This document shows positions 55,173 through 64,000 of a stretch of DNA of 64,000 nt, one piece after another. The stretch is from Streptomyces vinaceus (GTDB taxonomy: Bacteria; Actinomycetota; Actinomycetes; Streptomycetales; Streptomycetaceae): the NCBI RefSeq assembly GCF_008704935.1, contig NZ_CP023692.1, positions 1,798,001-1,862,000 on the forward strand. Reading direction: 5' to 3'. The translations under genes were made by a program, and so were the position numbers. Positions within the stretch are counted from its first letter, which is position 1; each line of letters starts with the position of its first letter. The notes under the pieces are model-generated. The model ran no database searches. It saw only the letters and a program-made list of their open reading frames with translations, and had not been told where the DNA came from.

Positions 55173-58100
55173 GTGGGATGGCGCGAGGAGATCGCCTCGG
55201 CGCTCGGCGAGTGGATCGCTGTCGAGGGCGGCGTCGGCAGGCAGCCACGCTGGCAGCGCGTCGGCAGGGCCGCCCGCAGCGGTGATCCCGGTCGATACGT
55301 GGTCGATCTACGGGGCTCCGACATCGGACCGGAACAGCTGGACTCCTTGAGGCTGGCCGGACCGGAGGATGACGGCATCGAGACCAAGGGCTTCGCCGTC
55401 TCCGAGACCGCGCAGAACGGCTCCCTGCTCACGGTGCGGGTACCGGAGTTCACCGAGATCGCCGACCCTCACCTGTGGATGCTCAAGCAGCCGCCCACCT
55501 TCCTGATCGAGGCCTTGCGTGACGGCATCGCGGCACTGGGCGAGCATCCCCTCGCCACTGCTCTCGCTACCGCCGCGATCGGCGGCTCCTCGGCCCACGC
55601 CGTCGACCCGCCGGGCTTCCATCCCGCCCAGGCGGACGCCTACCGGGCCTGCCTGGGCGAAGGCGTCCATCTGGTGTGGGGGCCTCCGGGCACGGGGAAG
55701 ACCACCGTCCTCAAGCGTGCCATCGGGGACCTGATCGCCCAGGGCCGGCGCGTGCTGCTGGTGTCGGCGACCAATATTGCCGTGGACAACGCCCTGCTGG
55801 GGGTGGTGCGGGAGAAGCGCCACGCGTCCGGTGACATCGTCCGGGTGGGACCGCCGCACCTGCGCGAGGTGGCCGAGGACCCTTCCGTCTCCCTGCCCCT
55901 GATGGTCCGGGCCCGGCTGACGGAGGCAACGGCCCGGCGCACGGCGCTCGAGGCCGAACTCGTCGCGATCGGGGACCGGGCAGGCCAGTTGGCAGCGTTG
56001 GAGAGCAGCCTTGCGGGATTCGACGCCTCGTCGTACTTCGCGGCACTGAAGCTCATACGGACGCCCGGACAGGACGTGGCGGCGACGCAGGCCCAGGTGA
56101 AGGAGGCGGAGCAGCGGCTCGGCCAGGCGGTACAGCGCCTGGCTCGCCTCGGGGAGGCCATCGGGACGGCGCACGCCCGTCAGAAGGCCGCCGAAGATGC
56201 GAAGGTCCGTTGGCGCGATGTCGACGACCTCTCGGAGGAGATCACCCGGGTGCGGGAGGCGGCCGGCAACGTCGAGGCCGACGCCCTGCTCGCGGACGAC
56301 CACCGCCGCGCCCTGGAGCTGAGGCTGAAGGACCTTGAGGCGAAGGGCGCCGTCGGCAGGTGGCGACAGCGCGACACGATCACCGCCCTCCAGGACGAAC
56401 TGGCGGACGCCCGGCGGGCCGCGAGCGACGCCCGTGTGGCAGCCCAGGAAGCCCGCGCCACCGCGACCGCGCACATCGCCCGTATCGGTGCACGCATCAA
56501 CGCACTGGCCGAGACCATCCCGCTCACCCAGGACCAGATCGCCCGGCTCGAAGCCGATGCCCGAGCCCTCGTGGCCGAGAGCGAGCAGGCGCAGCAGCAT
56601 GCGCTCGCCCTCGAACAGGATGCGATCCGGGCCTCCGAGACCGCCGCCCGCACCCGGCAGGCCCATGCCCTGACCGAACACGCCGCCGGACGGGGCTGGC
56701 CGGCCCAGCACGACCGGGCCGAACGGCTGCGTCCCGCCGTGGCCGCCGACCGCACCCGCCGCCCGGAGCTGGAGAAGCAGTACCAGCAGGCACAGGAGGA
56801 GTACGAACGGCTCGCCCGCAACGCCCAGGGCGAGATCATCAAGTCCGCCAAGCTCGTCGCCACCACTCTGGCCCGGTTCCGCACCAACCGAACGGTCTTC
56901 GAAGGACCGTACGACGTGGTCCTCGTCGACGAGGCGGGTGCCGCGACCCTCCCCGAGGTCCTGCTCGCCACCGGAAAGGCGGACCGGGCGGCCGTCCTGC
57001 TCGGGGACTTCATGCAGCTGGGGCCGGTGATCCCGCCGGCCCTCGGCAACAACGACCGCCCCGACATCAAGCGGTGGCTGCACCCGGACGTCTTCCAGCA
57101 CTGCGGCATCCATGAACCCGCCGACGCCCAGGCGCACTCGTCCTGCGTCACGCTCACCGAACAGCACCGCTTCGGCCCCGCCGTCATGCGGCTGGCCAAC
57201 GACCTCGCGTACGGCGGAGCCCTCACGGGCGGCCCCCAGGTGTTGCGGGAACGGCCGGACAACGACCCCGAGATCGTCCTCATCGACACCGACGGCCTGC
57301 ACGAGCTGGCCCGCGCCCACCTGACCGGCAGCCGCAAGGGGTGGTGGCCGGCCGGCTCCCTCATCGCCCGCGCCCTGGTGGAACTCCACCGCGAACAGGG
57401 TGAAGAGGCCGGCATCGTCACGCCGTACGGCGTCCAGGCCGAGGCCACCCTGGAGGCACTGCGTGACGTCGAAGGCGCGGGGCGTCCGCTCGCGGAGGTC
57501 GGTACGGCCCACCGGTTCCAGGGCCGGGAGTTCGACGTCGTCGTCTTCGACACGGTGGAGGGCAGCGGGGACAGCCGGGAACTGTGGATGGCTCTCGCCC
57601 ACCGACAGCCGGGGGCCGACGCCTGGCACCGCAACGGCGTCCGCCTCTTCAACGTGGCGGTGACCCGGACGAAGGCCCGGCTGTACGTCGTCGCCGGCGG
57701 CGCCCGCGTCAGGAACGCCAAGCCGGGGACGGCCCTGGCACGACTGGCCGCGCTGATCGGATCCCCGGGCGTCCGGGTCCTGAAGGCCAAGCACCTGATC
57801 GCCCCGCCGAAGGCCCCGGTGCCGTTCCGCGGCGAGTTCGGCACGGCCCTGGCAGAGGTGCTGGGCCGGCACGTGGAGGTGACCGACGTCGACGACGAGA
57901 GGACCTTCTACGACACCTTCGCCGAGGAGATCCTCCAGGCCCGCCACTCGCTGTGGCTCTGGGCGCCGTGGGTCGCGAAGCGGCTCCGCTCCCTGCTGCC
58001 TGCCCTGGCCGCCGCCGCCGACCGGGGCGTGCGGATCACCGTCTTCATCCGCGACGACACGGACCAGCTGCAGCGCAAGCCCGCGAGCCAGGCGCTGATC

Positions 58101-58463
58101 GCGGACCTGCGCGCCGTGGCCCACACCGTGATCCCGATGAACGTCATGCACCAGAAGATCGCGGTCTTCGACGAGCGGACCGTCCTGCTCGGCAGCCTGA
58201 ACGCCCTGTCCCAGAGCTGGACCCGGGAGGTGATGGTCGCGATGCGCGGCGCGTACTTCGCCCGCAAGCTGCTCGCGCACGAGCACGCGGAGACCTTCGC
58301 CCGCCCGCCGAAGTGCGGCCGGTGCCGGGGCACGGAGATCGAGATCCGGCGGCGGAAGAACGGTAACTGGTTCTGGCGCTGCTACGCCACCGCGTGCAAG
58401 ACCACCCCTTCCGGGCGCTCCGACGCCTGGACCCAGGACATCCACCTGCGGGCCGGCCGCTGA
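55173..58463 (+). CDS. SF1 (Upf1-like) helicase with C-terminal PLD nuclease domain and zinc ribbon
   Basis: 1096 aa; GTG start with GGGGGA six bases before. P-loop GPPGTGKTT is near residue 170, motif II VLVDEAGAATLPEVL near 586, motif III GDFMQLGPVIPP near 611, and motif V/VI-type HRFQGREFDVVVFDT and NVAVTRTKARLYVV follow. Residues about 245-530 insert a long coiled coil between the helicase halves. A single HKD-type motif HQKIAVFDERTVLLGSLN near residue 993 marks a phospholipase-D nuclease. CGRCRG and CYATAC near 1048 form a zinc ribbon. It lies 178 bases before pglW, so it is probably part of the defence locus. Confidence 0.85.
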   Translation: MGWREEIASALGEWIAVEGGVGRQPRWQRVGRAARSGDPGRYVVDLRGSDIGPEQLDSLRLAGPEDDGIETKGFAVSETAQNGSLLTVRVPEFTEIADPHLWMLKQPPTFLIEALRDGIAALGEHPLATALATAAIGGSSAHAVDPPGFHPAQADAYRACLGEGVHLVWGPPGTGKTTVLKRAIGDLIAQGRRVLLVSATNIAVDNALLGVVREKRHASGDIVRVGPPHLREVAEDPSVSLPLMVRARLTEATARRTALEAELVAIGDRAGQLAALESSLAGFDASSYFAALKLIRTPGQDVAATQAQVKEAEQRLGQAVQRLARLGEAIGTAHARQKAAEDAKVRWRDVDDLSEEITRVREAAGNVEADALLADDHRRALELRLKDLEAKGAVGRWRQRDTITALQDELADARRAASDARVAAQEARATATAHIARIGARINALAETIPLTQDQIARLEADARALVAESEQAQQHALALEQDAIRASETAARTRQAHALTEHAAGRGWPAQHDRAERLRPAVAADRTRRPELEKQYQQAQEEYERLARNAQGEIIKSAKLVATTLARFRTNRTVFEGPYDVVLVDEAGAATLPEVLLATGKADRAAVLLGDFMQLGPVIPPALGNNDRPDIKRWLHPDVFQHCGIHEPADAQAHSSCVTLTEQHRFGPAVMRLANDLAYGGALTGGPQVLRERPDNDPEIVLIDTDGLHELARAHLTGSRKGWWPAGSLIARALVELHREQGEEAGIVTPYGVQAEATLEALRDVEGAGRPLAEVGTAHRFQGREFDVVVFDTVEGSGDSRELWMALAHRQPGADAWHRNGVRLFNVAVTRTKARLYVVAGGARVRNAKPGTALARLAALIGSPGVRVLKAKHLIAPPKAPVPFRGEFGTALAEVLGRHVEVTDVDDERTFYDTFAEEILQARHSLWLWAPWVAKRLRSLLPALAAAADRGVRITVFIRDDTDQLQRKPASQALIADLRAVAHTVIPMNVMHQKIAVFDERTVLLGSLNALSQSWTREVMVAMRGAYFARKLLAHEHAETFARPPKCGRCRGTEIEIRRRKNGNWFWRCYATACKTTPSGRSDAWTQDIHLRAGR

Positions 58464-58641
58464 CACCTCTCCTGTCCGGACCCAGCCACCACACCGGGGA
58501 CCTGCTCCTTTTCACTCTGATCAGGTCCGGCTGTCACTCCCTGCCGTTAGGATTCTCGGAGTTTCCGCCGAGTCCGGCAGTGCAGGACGGAACGGGCGGA
58601 GATCACAGACGGCGCGGTGACGGAGAAGGCAGGAACGGCGC

Positions 58642-61600
58642 ATGCGGGAAGGCCGCTGGACCACGGTCACCGAGTCCGAGTTCGACCATGAGCGCCGCGC
58701 GCTGGACGCCATCAAGGAGCAGCTGCCCGACGCCGACCCGTGGCGGGCCTGGTCCAACTTCACCTTCACCGCGAACACCGGCCACGTCCGCGAAGTGGAC
58801 CTGCTCGTCGTCGCCCCGGGCGGCGCCTGCATGATCGAGCTGAAGAACTGGCGCGGCACGGTCACCAGCGAGAGCGGCACCTGGGTGCAGATCAAGCCCA
58901 ATGGCCGCCGGGAGTCACACGGCAACCCGCTGCACCTGGTCAACAAGAAGGCCAAGGAACTGGCCGGGCTGCTCGGACAGCACGGCAAGCGCGTCTGGGT
59001 GGCCGAGGCGGTCTGTTTCACGGACGGCTCCCTGCGGGTCCGGCTGCCCGCCCACGACCAGAACGGGATCTACACCCTTCCCGAGCTGCTCACCATGCTG
59101 AAGCAGCCGCCGCGGGACGAGCGCCACCGGATCACCGCCGTCGACTCCCGGGAGATCAAGGGCGCACTGGAGCGGGTCGGCATTCGCCGCAGCGACGCCG
59201 AGTACAAGGTGGGCCCGTACGAGCTGGAGCGGAAGGCCTTCGACACGGGGCCGACCTGGGCCGACTACAACGCCAAGCACAGCGAGCTGCCCGAGACCGC
59301 CCGGGTCCGCATCTACCTCCGGGAACGCGGCTCCTCCGCGGCATTGCGGCAGTCGGTGGACAATGCCGCCCGCCGGGAGGCCGCCGTACTCCAGCGGTTC
59401 AGGCACCCCGGAGTCGTCCAGTACCGGCAGTACTACCCGTCCGAGCACTCCGCCGGCCCCGTCGTCGTGTTCGACTACGACCGGCAGACCCTGCGCCTGG
59501 ACGAGTACCTCCACCAGTACGGCGACAAGCTGGACATCCTGGCCAGGATGTCGCTGGTCCGGCAGCTCGCCGAGACGATGCGCTCCGCCCACTCGCGCCG
59601 CATCTTCCACCGGGCACTGGCCGCCCGCGCCATCCACGTGATCCCGCGCAGCCGGGGCCGCGAGGGCCGGACGGTCGGCGAGGAGGCCGCGTGGCTCGCC
59701 CCGCGCCTGCAGATCTCCGACTGGCAGATCGCGACCCAGAGCAGCGGCACCGGCGGCGCCACCCCGGGCGCCACCCGGCTCGCGCCCACCGCGCTCTCCG
59801 CCATGCACCTGTCGGAAGGCTCGGACCCGTACTTCGCACCCGAGCTGACCGCCCTCAGCGCCGACCCGGTCTACCTGGACGTCTACGGTCTCGGGGTCCT
59901 CACCTACCTGCTCGTGACGGGCAAGCCCCCGGCCGCCAGCCAGGCCGAGCTGCTCGCGCGGCTCGAAGCGGGCGAAGGGCTGCGGCCCAGCTCGCTGGTG
60001 GACGGCCTGTCGGAGGACATCGACGACCTGGTCCAGGCCGCCACCGCCTACCGGCCCGCCCAGCGGCTGTCCACGGTGGACGAGTTCCTGGAGATGCTGG
60101 AGCTGGTCGAGGATGCGCTCACCGCGCCGTCCGCCGATTCCGCCGCCGTCCAGGACCCCACCGACACCGCGAACAGCGCCGACACTGCCGCCGCGGCCCC
60201 CGAGAAGGACCCGCTAGAGGCCGTGGCCGGGGACCTGCTCGCCGGCCGCTGGGAGGTCCGGCGCCGGCTGGGCACCGGCTCCACCAGCCGGGCCTTCCTC
60301 GTCCGCGACCGTGAGGCCGATCCGCGCCATCCCCGCTCCCTGGCGGTCCTCAAGGTGGCCCAGTCCGACAGCCGTGGCTCGGTCCTGGAACGCGAAGCCG
60401 AGATCATGGGCCGGCTCCGCGCCGACTCCCGGGTGATCCGGCTTATCGAGCCGAAGCCCCTGAGGATCGGGGGTCGTACGGTCCTCGCCCTCGAGTACGT
60501 GGGTGACGAGCGGGCGGCGGACCCGGACGGCACGGACGAGTCCGGCAGCCGTACCCGCCGCCGCGAGGAGACCGTCGCCCGCCAGCTCCGCGACCGCGGG
60601 CGCCTCCCCATGGACCAGCTGGAGGCGTACGGCGACTACCTCTTCGGCGCCGTCGACTTCCTGGAGGGCGAGGGAGTCTGGCACCGCGACATCAAGCCGG
60701 ACAACATCGCCATCCGGATCCGCCCGAACCGCACCCGCGAACTCGTCCTGATCGATTTCTCGCTCGCCGGCTACCCGGCGACGGAACACGAAGCGGGCAC
60801 CGAGGGCTACCTCGACCCGTTCATCGGCACCCTCACGCGCACGGCGTACGACTCACACGCCGAGCGGTACGCGGTCGCCGTCACCCTGCACGAGATGGCC
60901 TCCCGCGAGCTGCCGAAGTGGGGCGACGGCTCCCTCCCGCCCCGGATGACCGACCCGAAGGAGTTCCCGTACCCGCTGATCGCGGCCGACGCCTTCGAGC
61001 CCGCGGTCCGGGACGGCCTGGTGGCCTTCTTCCGGAAGGCCCTGGCCCGGGACACGGCCAAGCGGTTCCCGGACCTCAAGCCGATGCGGGACGCCTGGAA
61101 GAAGATCTTCCTGGACGCCTCGCAGTCCGTCCCGTCCAGCCACCGCTCCCGCCACCCCGAGCCGGCGACCGCCCCGCAGGCTCCCGAGGCCGGTGCTCCA
61201 GCCATCGCGCGGGCCGATTCCCTGACCGCTGACGAGCAGCGCGACCGGCTCGCCGCCGAGGTCACCCGGGACACCCACCTCTCGGCCGCCGGCCTGACCC
61301 CGGCCGCCGAGTCCTTCCTCTACGGGCTGGACATCACCACGGTCGGCGGCCTGCTCGACTACAGCCGCGTCAAGCTCCTCAACGCACCCGGCCTGGGCGC
61401 AAAGACGCGGACCGAAGTGCAGCGCCGCCAGCGCGAGTGGGGGAACCTGCTGCGCGAGGAGCCGCTCTCGCCGCTCAGCCCGCGCGGCCGGGCCGAGGCC
61501 AAGGAGGAGCTCGCACGGCTCACCGCCGCAGAGTCAGCCGTACTCGGCGAACTCGCGACGGGCGAAGGCGCGGGCGGCCTGTCGGGCAAGGCCCTCCGGT

Positions 61601-63330
61601 CGGTCACCCTGGACACCCTCGCCACGCTCCTCGTACCGGAGCTGAACAACAACCGCTCGAACGCCAACAAGATCGAAATGGTGCGGCTGCTGCTGCGTCT
61701 TCCCGACGAGCGCGGCGAGCTGCCCCCCATCGGAGTGTGGCCTAAGCAGAAGGACGTGGCGGAGTCGCTCGGCCTATCCGCCGGACGCATCCCGCAGATG
61801 CTGAAGGAGGAGCGCAAGCGCTGGAAGAAGCACCCGGCGGTGCAGGCGCTCCGTGACGAGATCATCGGCCTGCTGGAAGGGCTCGGCCGGGTCGCTTCCG
61901 CCGTCGAGGTCGCCGACGCGCTGGCGGTGCGCCGCGGCACCCAGCTCGCCGAACGGGAACAACGGCGCGCGCTGGCGCTCGCCGCGGTCCGCGCCGTAGT
62001 GGAGGTCGAGCAACTCGACCCGGAGGAAGCCGAGTTCCAGCACCAGCCGAACCGCAAGGCGACGGAGGACTCTCTGGGCGCGGGCCTGCTGGCGTTGGAC
62101 GTCCGCGAGTCCGACGGCCCGGACACCCCGACCGCCCCCGGTCTGCTGGACTACGCCTCCCGTCTGGGCCGTACCGCGGACCGGCTGGCCCGTCTGGAAA
62201 CCCTGCCGACGGCGGCGACCGTCCTCGGCGAGCTAAACGCGCTCACCGTCCCGCCAGGCACCATCGACTGGGACGAGCGCCGCCTGGTCGAGCTGGCCGC
62301 CGCCGCCTCGGCGAACGCGGCGGCCACCCCGCGCCTGGAGATCTACCCCCGCGACCTGGCCTTCGTACGGGCCCTGCGCCTCACCCAGGCCGGCCTCGTA
62401 CGCCTCACCCCGGGCATGCCGGAAGGCCGCCAGCCCGGCATCCGGGCGGAGGACATCCACGAGCGCGTACGGGCCCGCTTCCCGGAACTGGTCGTCCAGG
62501 ACGCGCGGGGCGGGCTGACCCACGACCTGCCGACCGGCGGACCGCTGACCAAGGCCCTACGGGACGCGGGGTTCGACCTGACCCTGTCCACGCGTGAGGG
62601 CACGAAGACGCTGCGCTACCTGCCCACCCGCATGGACAGCATCACCAGCTACCTCACCTCCGGCTCCGGCCCGCGCGCCACGGACCTCGGCGCCGCGATC
62701 CGCTATGCGGACGACCCGCTGCTGGCGGGCGCCGCCCGCGCGGACGAACGGCTGCGCGTCTCCGCCCGCAAGGACGGCTACCGGGTCCTCACCGTCCACC
62801 ACGGCAGCTCGCCAGCGGCGGTCCGGGCCCTGCGAGACCGCATGGGCGCGGCAGCGGTCTCGGTCACCGAACTCTTCCTGGAAGCCCTGCACGCCCTGGT
62901 CCCGCCCGGGACCAAGCCGACGTGGGAAACCCTGCTGAAGGCGGACGCGGCGGAGTCAGGGTCGCGCGGCGCGCTCAAGTTCGCCGAGTACGCGCGGACG
63001 GCCTGGGGCGCGGTCGAGCCTCGGGTACGAGACCTCCTCTCCCCTGCCGCCGGCTCCGGCCCGGTCCTCCTCACGGACGCATCGGTCTTCGCCCGGTACG
63101 ACGCGATGGGCGTCCTGGACCGGCTGGCCGAAGCCGCCCGGCAGGGCGGGCGCGGGCTGTGGCTCCTCGTTCCGCAGGGTGACCCGGCGCGGGAGCCGAG
63201 GCTGGGGCAGGTGGCCGTGGCCTACCAGGTGGGCCTGGGCGAATGGATCGAACTTCCGGACTCATGGGTCCAAGACCGGCACCGGCAGGCAGCCGGCGCC
63301 ACTGCTTCAACCGAGGGAGACGCCAAGTGA
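58642..63330 (+). CDS. pglW: BREX type 2 (Pgl) serine/threonine kinase PglW
   Basis: 1562 aa. The N-terminal NERD nuclease-like domain (EVDLLVV...MIELKNWRG, residues about 13-125) is followed by a first kinase-like domain (about 200-495), which has HRALAARAI where HRDLxxxN is expected, so it is a pseudokinase. A second kinase (about 531-830) has HRDIKPDN near residue 680, though DFG is DFS. A helix-hairpin-helix-like stretch is near residue 910 (LDYSRVKLLNAPGLGAKT). The C-terminal 600 residues are specific to PglW. PglW is the kinase of phage growth limitation. The GTGA overlap couples it to pglX. Confidence 0.92.
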   Translation: MREGRWTTVTESEFDHERRALDAIKEQLPDADPWRAWSNFTFTANTGHVREVDLLVVAPGGACMIELKNWRGTVTSESGTWVQIKPNGRRESHGNPLHLVNKKAKELAGLLGQHGKRVWVAEAVCFTDGSLRVRLPAHDQNGIYTLPELLTMLKQPPRDERHRITAVDSREIKGALERVGIRRSDAEYKVGPYELERKAFDTGPTWADYNAKHSELPETARVRIYLRERGSSAALRQSVDNAARREAAVLQRFRHPGVVQYRQYYPSEHSAGPVVVFDYDRQTLRLDEYLHQYGDKLDILARMSLVRQLAETMRSAHSRRIFHRALAARAIHVIPRSRGREGRTVGEEAAWLAPRLQISDWQIATQSSGTGGATPGATRLAPTALSAMHLSEGSDPYFAPELTALSADPVYLDVYGLGVLTYLLVTGKPPAASQAELLARLEAGEGLRPSSLVDGLSEDIDDLVQAATAYRPAQRLSTVDEFLEMLELVEDALTAPSADSAAVQDPTDTANSADTAAAAPEKDPLEAVAGDLLAGRWEVRRRLGTGSTSRAFLVRDREADPRHPRSLAVLKVAQSDSRGSVLEREAEIMGRLRADSRVIRLIEPKPLRIGGRTVLALEYVGDERAADPDGTDESGSRTRRREETVARQLRDRGRLPMDQLEAYGDYLFGAVDFLEGEGVWHRDIKPDNIAIRIRPNRTRELVLIDFSLAGYPATEHEAGTEGYLDPFIGTLTRTAYDSHAERYAVAVTLHEMASRELPKWGDGSLPPRMTDPKEFPYPLIAADAFEPAVRDGLVAFFRKALARDTAKRFPDLKPMRDAWKKIFLDASQSVPSSHRSRHPEPATAPQAPEAGAPAIARADSLTADEQRDRLAAEVTRDTHLSAAGLTPAAESFLYGLDITTVGGLLDYSRVKLLNAPGLGAKTRTEVQRRQREWGNLLREEPLSPLSPRGRAEAKEELARLTAAESAVLGELATGEGAGGLSGKALRSVTLDTLATLLVPELNNNRSNANKIEMVRLLLRLPDERGELPPIGVWPKQKDVAESLGLSAGRIPQMLKEERKRWKKHPAVQALRDEIIGLLEGLGRVASAVEVADALAVRRGTQLAEREQRRALALAAVRAVVEVEQLDPEEAEFQHQPNRKATEDSLGAGLLALDVRESDGPDTPTAPGLLDYASRLGRTADRLARLETLPTAATVLGELNALTVPPGTIDWDERRLVELAAAASANAAATPRLEIYPRDLAFVRALRLTQAGLVRLTPGMPEGRQPGIRAEDIHERVRARFPELVVQDARGGLTHDLPTGGPLTKALRDAGFDLTLSTREGTKTLRYLPTRMDSITSYLTSGSGPRATDLGAAIRYADDPLLAGAARADERLRVSARKDGYRVLTVHHGSSPAAVRALRDRMGAAAVSVTELFLEALHALVPPGTKPTWETLLKADAAESGSRGALKFAEYARTAWGAVEPRVRDLLSPAAGSGPVLLTDASVFARYDAMGVLDRLAEAARQGGRGLWLLVPQGDPAREPRLGQVAVAYQVGLGEWIELPDSWVQDRHRQAAGATASTEGDAK

Positions 63331-64000
63331 TCGACCGCAAGGCCCTGTTGGACGATCTGAAGAAACAGGTCACAGCGGCCGAGGCCGATCTGACGAAACA
63401 GGTCAAGGCCGTCGAGGAGGTCGGGGCGAGGCTGAAGGCCGAGTACGACCGCGCCCGCAAGCTGGGCCGCACGGCGGCGACCTGGAACTCCTGGCTGGAC
63501 GACCGCGTCACCCAGGTCGCGGTGGCCTGGGTCCTGGGTACGGTCTTCGTCCGCTTCTGCGAGGACAACGGCCTAATCCCAGAGCCGTACCTGACGGCGC
63601 CGGGGACGGACCGCCGAGACCTGGCCCTGGCCAAGTACGAGGAGTACGTGGCCACGTCCGCGGACCCGACGTACCGCGGCTGGCTGGAGCACGCCTTCGA
63701 GGAACTGGGCACCGGCCAGGCGGGCCGCCTCCTCTTCGACCGCCGCCACAACCCGCTGTACCAGATTCCCCTTTCGCACGACGGCGCCAGCGACCTGGTG
63801 GACTTCTGGCGCGCCCGCGACGAGGCAGGCGTCCTGATCCACGACTTCACAGACCCGCTGGAGGAGGACGGGGACGGCACGAAGGGCTGGGACACCCGCT
63901 TCCTGGGTGACCTGTACCAGGACCTGAGCGAGGCCGCACGAAAGACGTACGCGTTGCTCCAGACCCCGGAGTTCGTGGAGGAGTTCATCCTCGACCGGAC
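63327..64000 (+). CDS. pglX: BREX type 2 adenine-specific DNA methyltransferase PglX, 3' partial
   Basis: A GTG overlaps the pglW stop; the frame is open to the window end (224 codons). The visible N-terminus shows [37 protein letters not shown] and [20 protein letters not shown], matching the N-terminal domain of PglX. The SAM-binding and NPPY motifs lie beyond the window. PglX would modify host DNA or mark phage DNA in the Pgl/BREX-2 system. pglY and pglZ are expected further downstream. Confidence 0.93.
   Translation, partial: MIDRKALLDDLKKQVTAAEADLTKQVKAVEEVGARLKAEYDRARKLGRTAATWNSWLDDRVTQVAVAWVLGTVFVRFCEDNGLIPEPYLTAPGTDRRDLALAKYEEYVATSADPTYRGWLEHAFEELGTGQAGRLLFDRRHNPLYQIPLSHDGASDLVDFWRARDEAGVLIHDFTDPLEEDGDGTKGWDTRFLGDLYQDLSEAARKTYALLQTPEFVEEFILDR

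Overview
The window is high-GC DNA with actinobacterial gene style: GTG and ATG starts, frequent ATGA/GTGA stop-start overlaps, and strong third-position G/C. Gene content (SepF-like protein, DUF6099, a DmdR-type iron box, MAB_1171c-type membrane protein, a Pgl/BREX-2 locus) points to Streptomyces or a very close relative. No rRNA, tRNA, CRISPR array or intact insertion sequence was seen.

Region 1 (1-5.2 kb): aromatic acid degradation through CoA thioesters. It holds an aryl-CoA ligase (5' end outside the window), a PaaX-type repressor, a two-domain FAD monooxygenase/Old Yellow Enzyme reductase of the 2-aminobenzoyl-CoA (or salicylyl-CoA) type, and an enoyl-CoA hydratase. Region 2 (5.5-21.2 kb) is core chromosome: an anti-sigma-like ATPase, arcA/arcB with an ARG box between them, the Hen1-Pnkp RNA repair pair, a PASTA membrane protein, homocysteine methyltransferase, a flavin or F420 oxidoreductase, MazG, a SepF-like protein and an iron-box controlled DUF2470 protein. 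Region 3 (21.3-27.1 kb) is a one-direction sulfonate/organosulfur operon (dioxygenase, FMN reductase, ABC importer, FMN monooxygenase), preceded by about 1 kb of repetitive non-coding DNA. Region 4 (28.1-34.8 kb) holds methylmalonyl-CoA mutase mutA-mutB-meaB, then asparaginase divergent from an Lrp/AsnC regulator.

Region 5 (34.9-50.2 kb) looks like a specialised-metabolite cluster without PKS or NRPS genes. It has its own chorismate synthase, a class II DAHP synthase fused to an N-terminal chorismate-lyase-like domain, dTDP-sugar genes rmlA and rmlB, a glycosyltransferase, an aromatic-acid type MFS transporter, a double left-handed beta-helix protein, an alpha/alpha-toroid (terpene-cyclase-like repeat) protein, an efflux MFS, an oxidoreductase, an ArsR regulator and an aldo/keto reductase. 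Three look-alike operators (43019, 44278, 48818) tie these genes to one regulator, probably the ArsR protein. A wrecked second rmlA lies next to rmlB. The aldo/keto reductase is translationally coupled to an XRE/ImmA/membrane-protein chain. The product is inferred to be a glycosylated hydroxybenzoate-type compound; this is not proven.

Region 6 (52.2-64.0 kb) is a defence island with decay. Remnants include an RNA methyltransferase C-terminus, a multiply frameshifted Wadjet JetD/TIGR02679-like gene and a frameshifted membrane protein. They are followed by an SF1 helicase with a C-terminal phospholipase-D nuclease domain, the BREX type 2 kinase pglW and the start of pglX, which runs off the window end.
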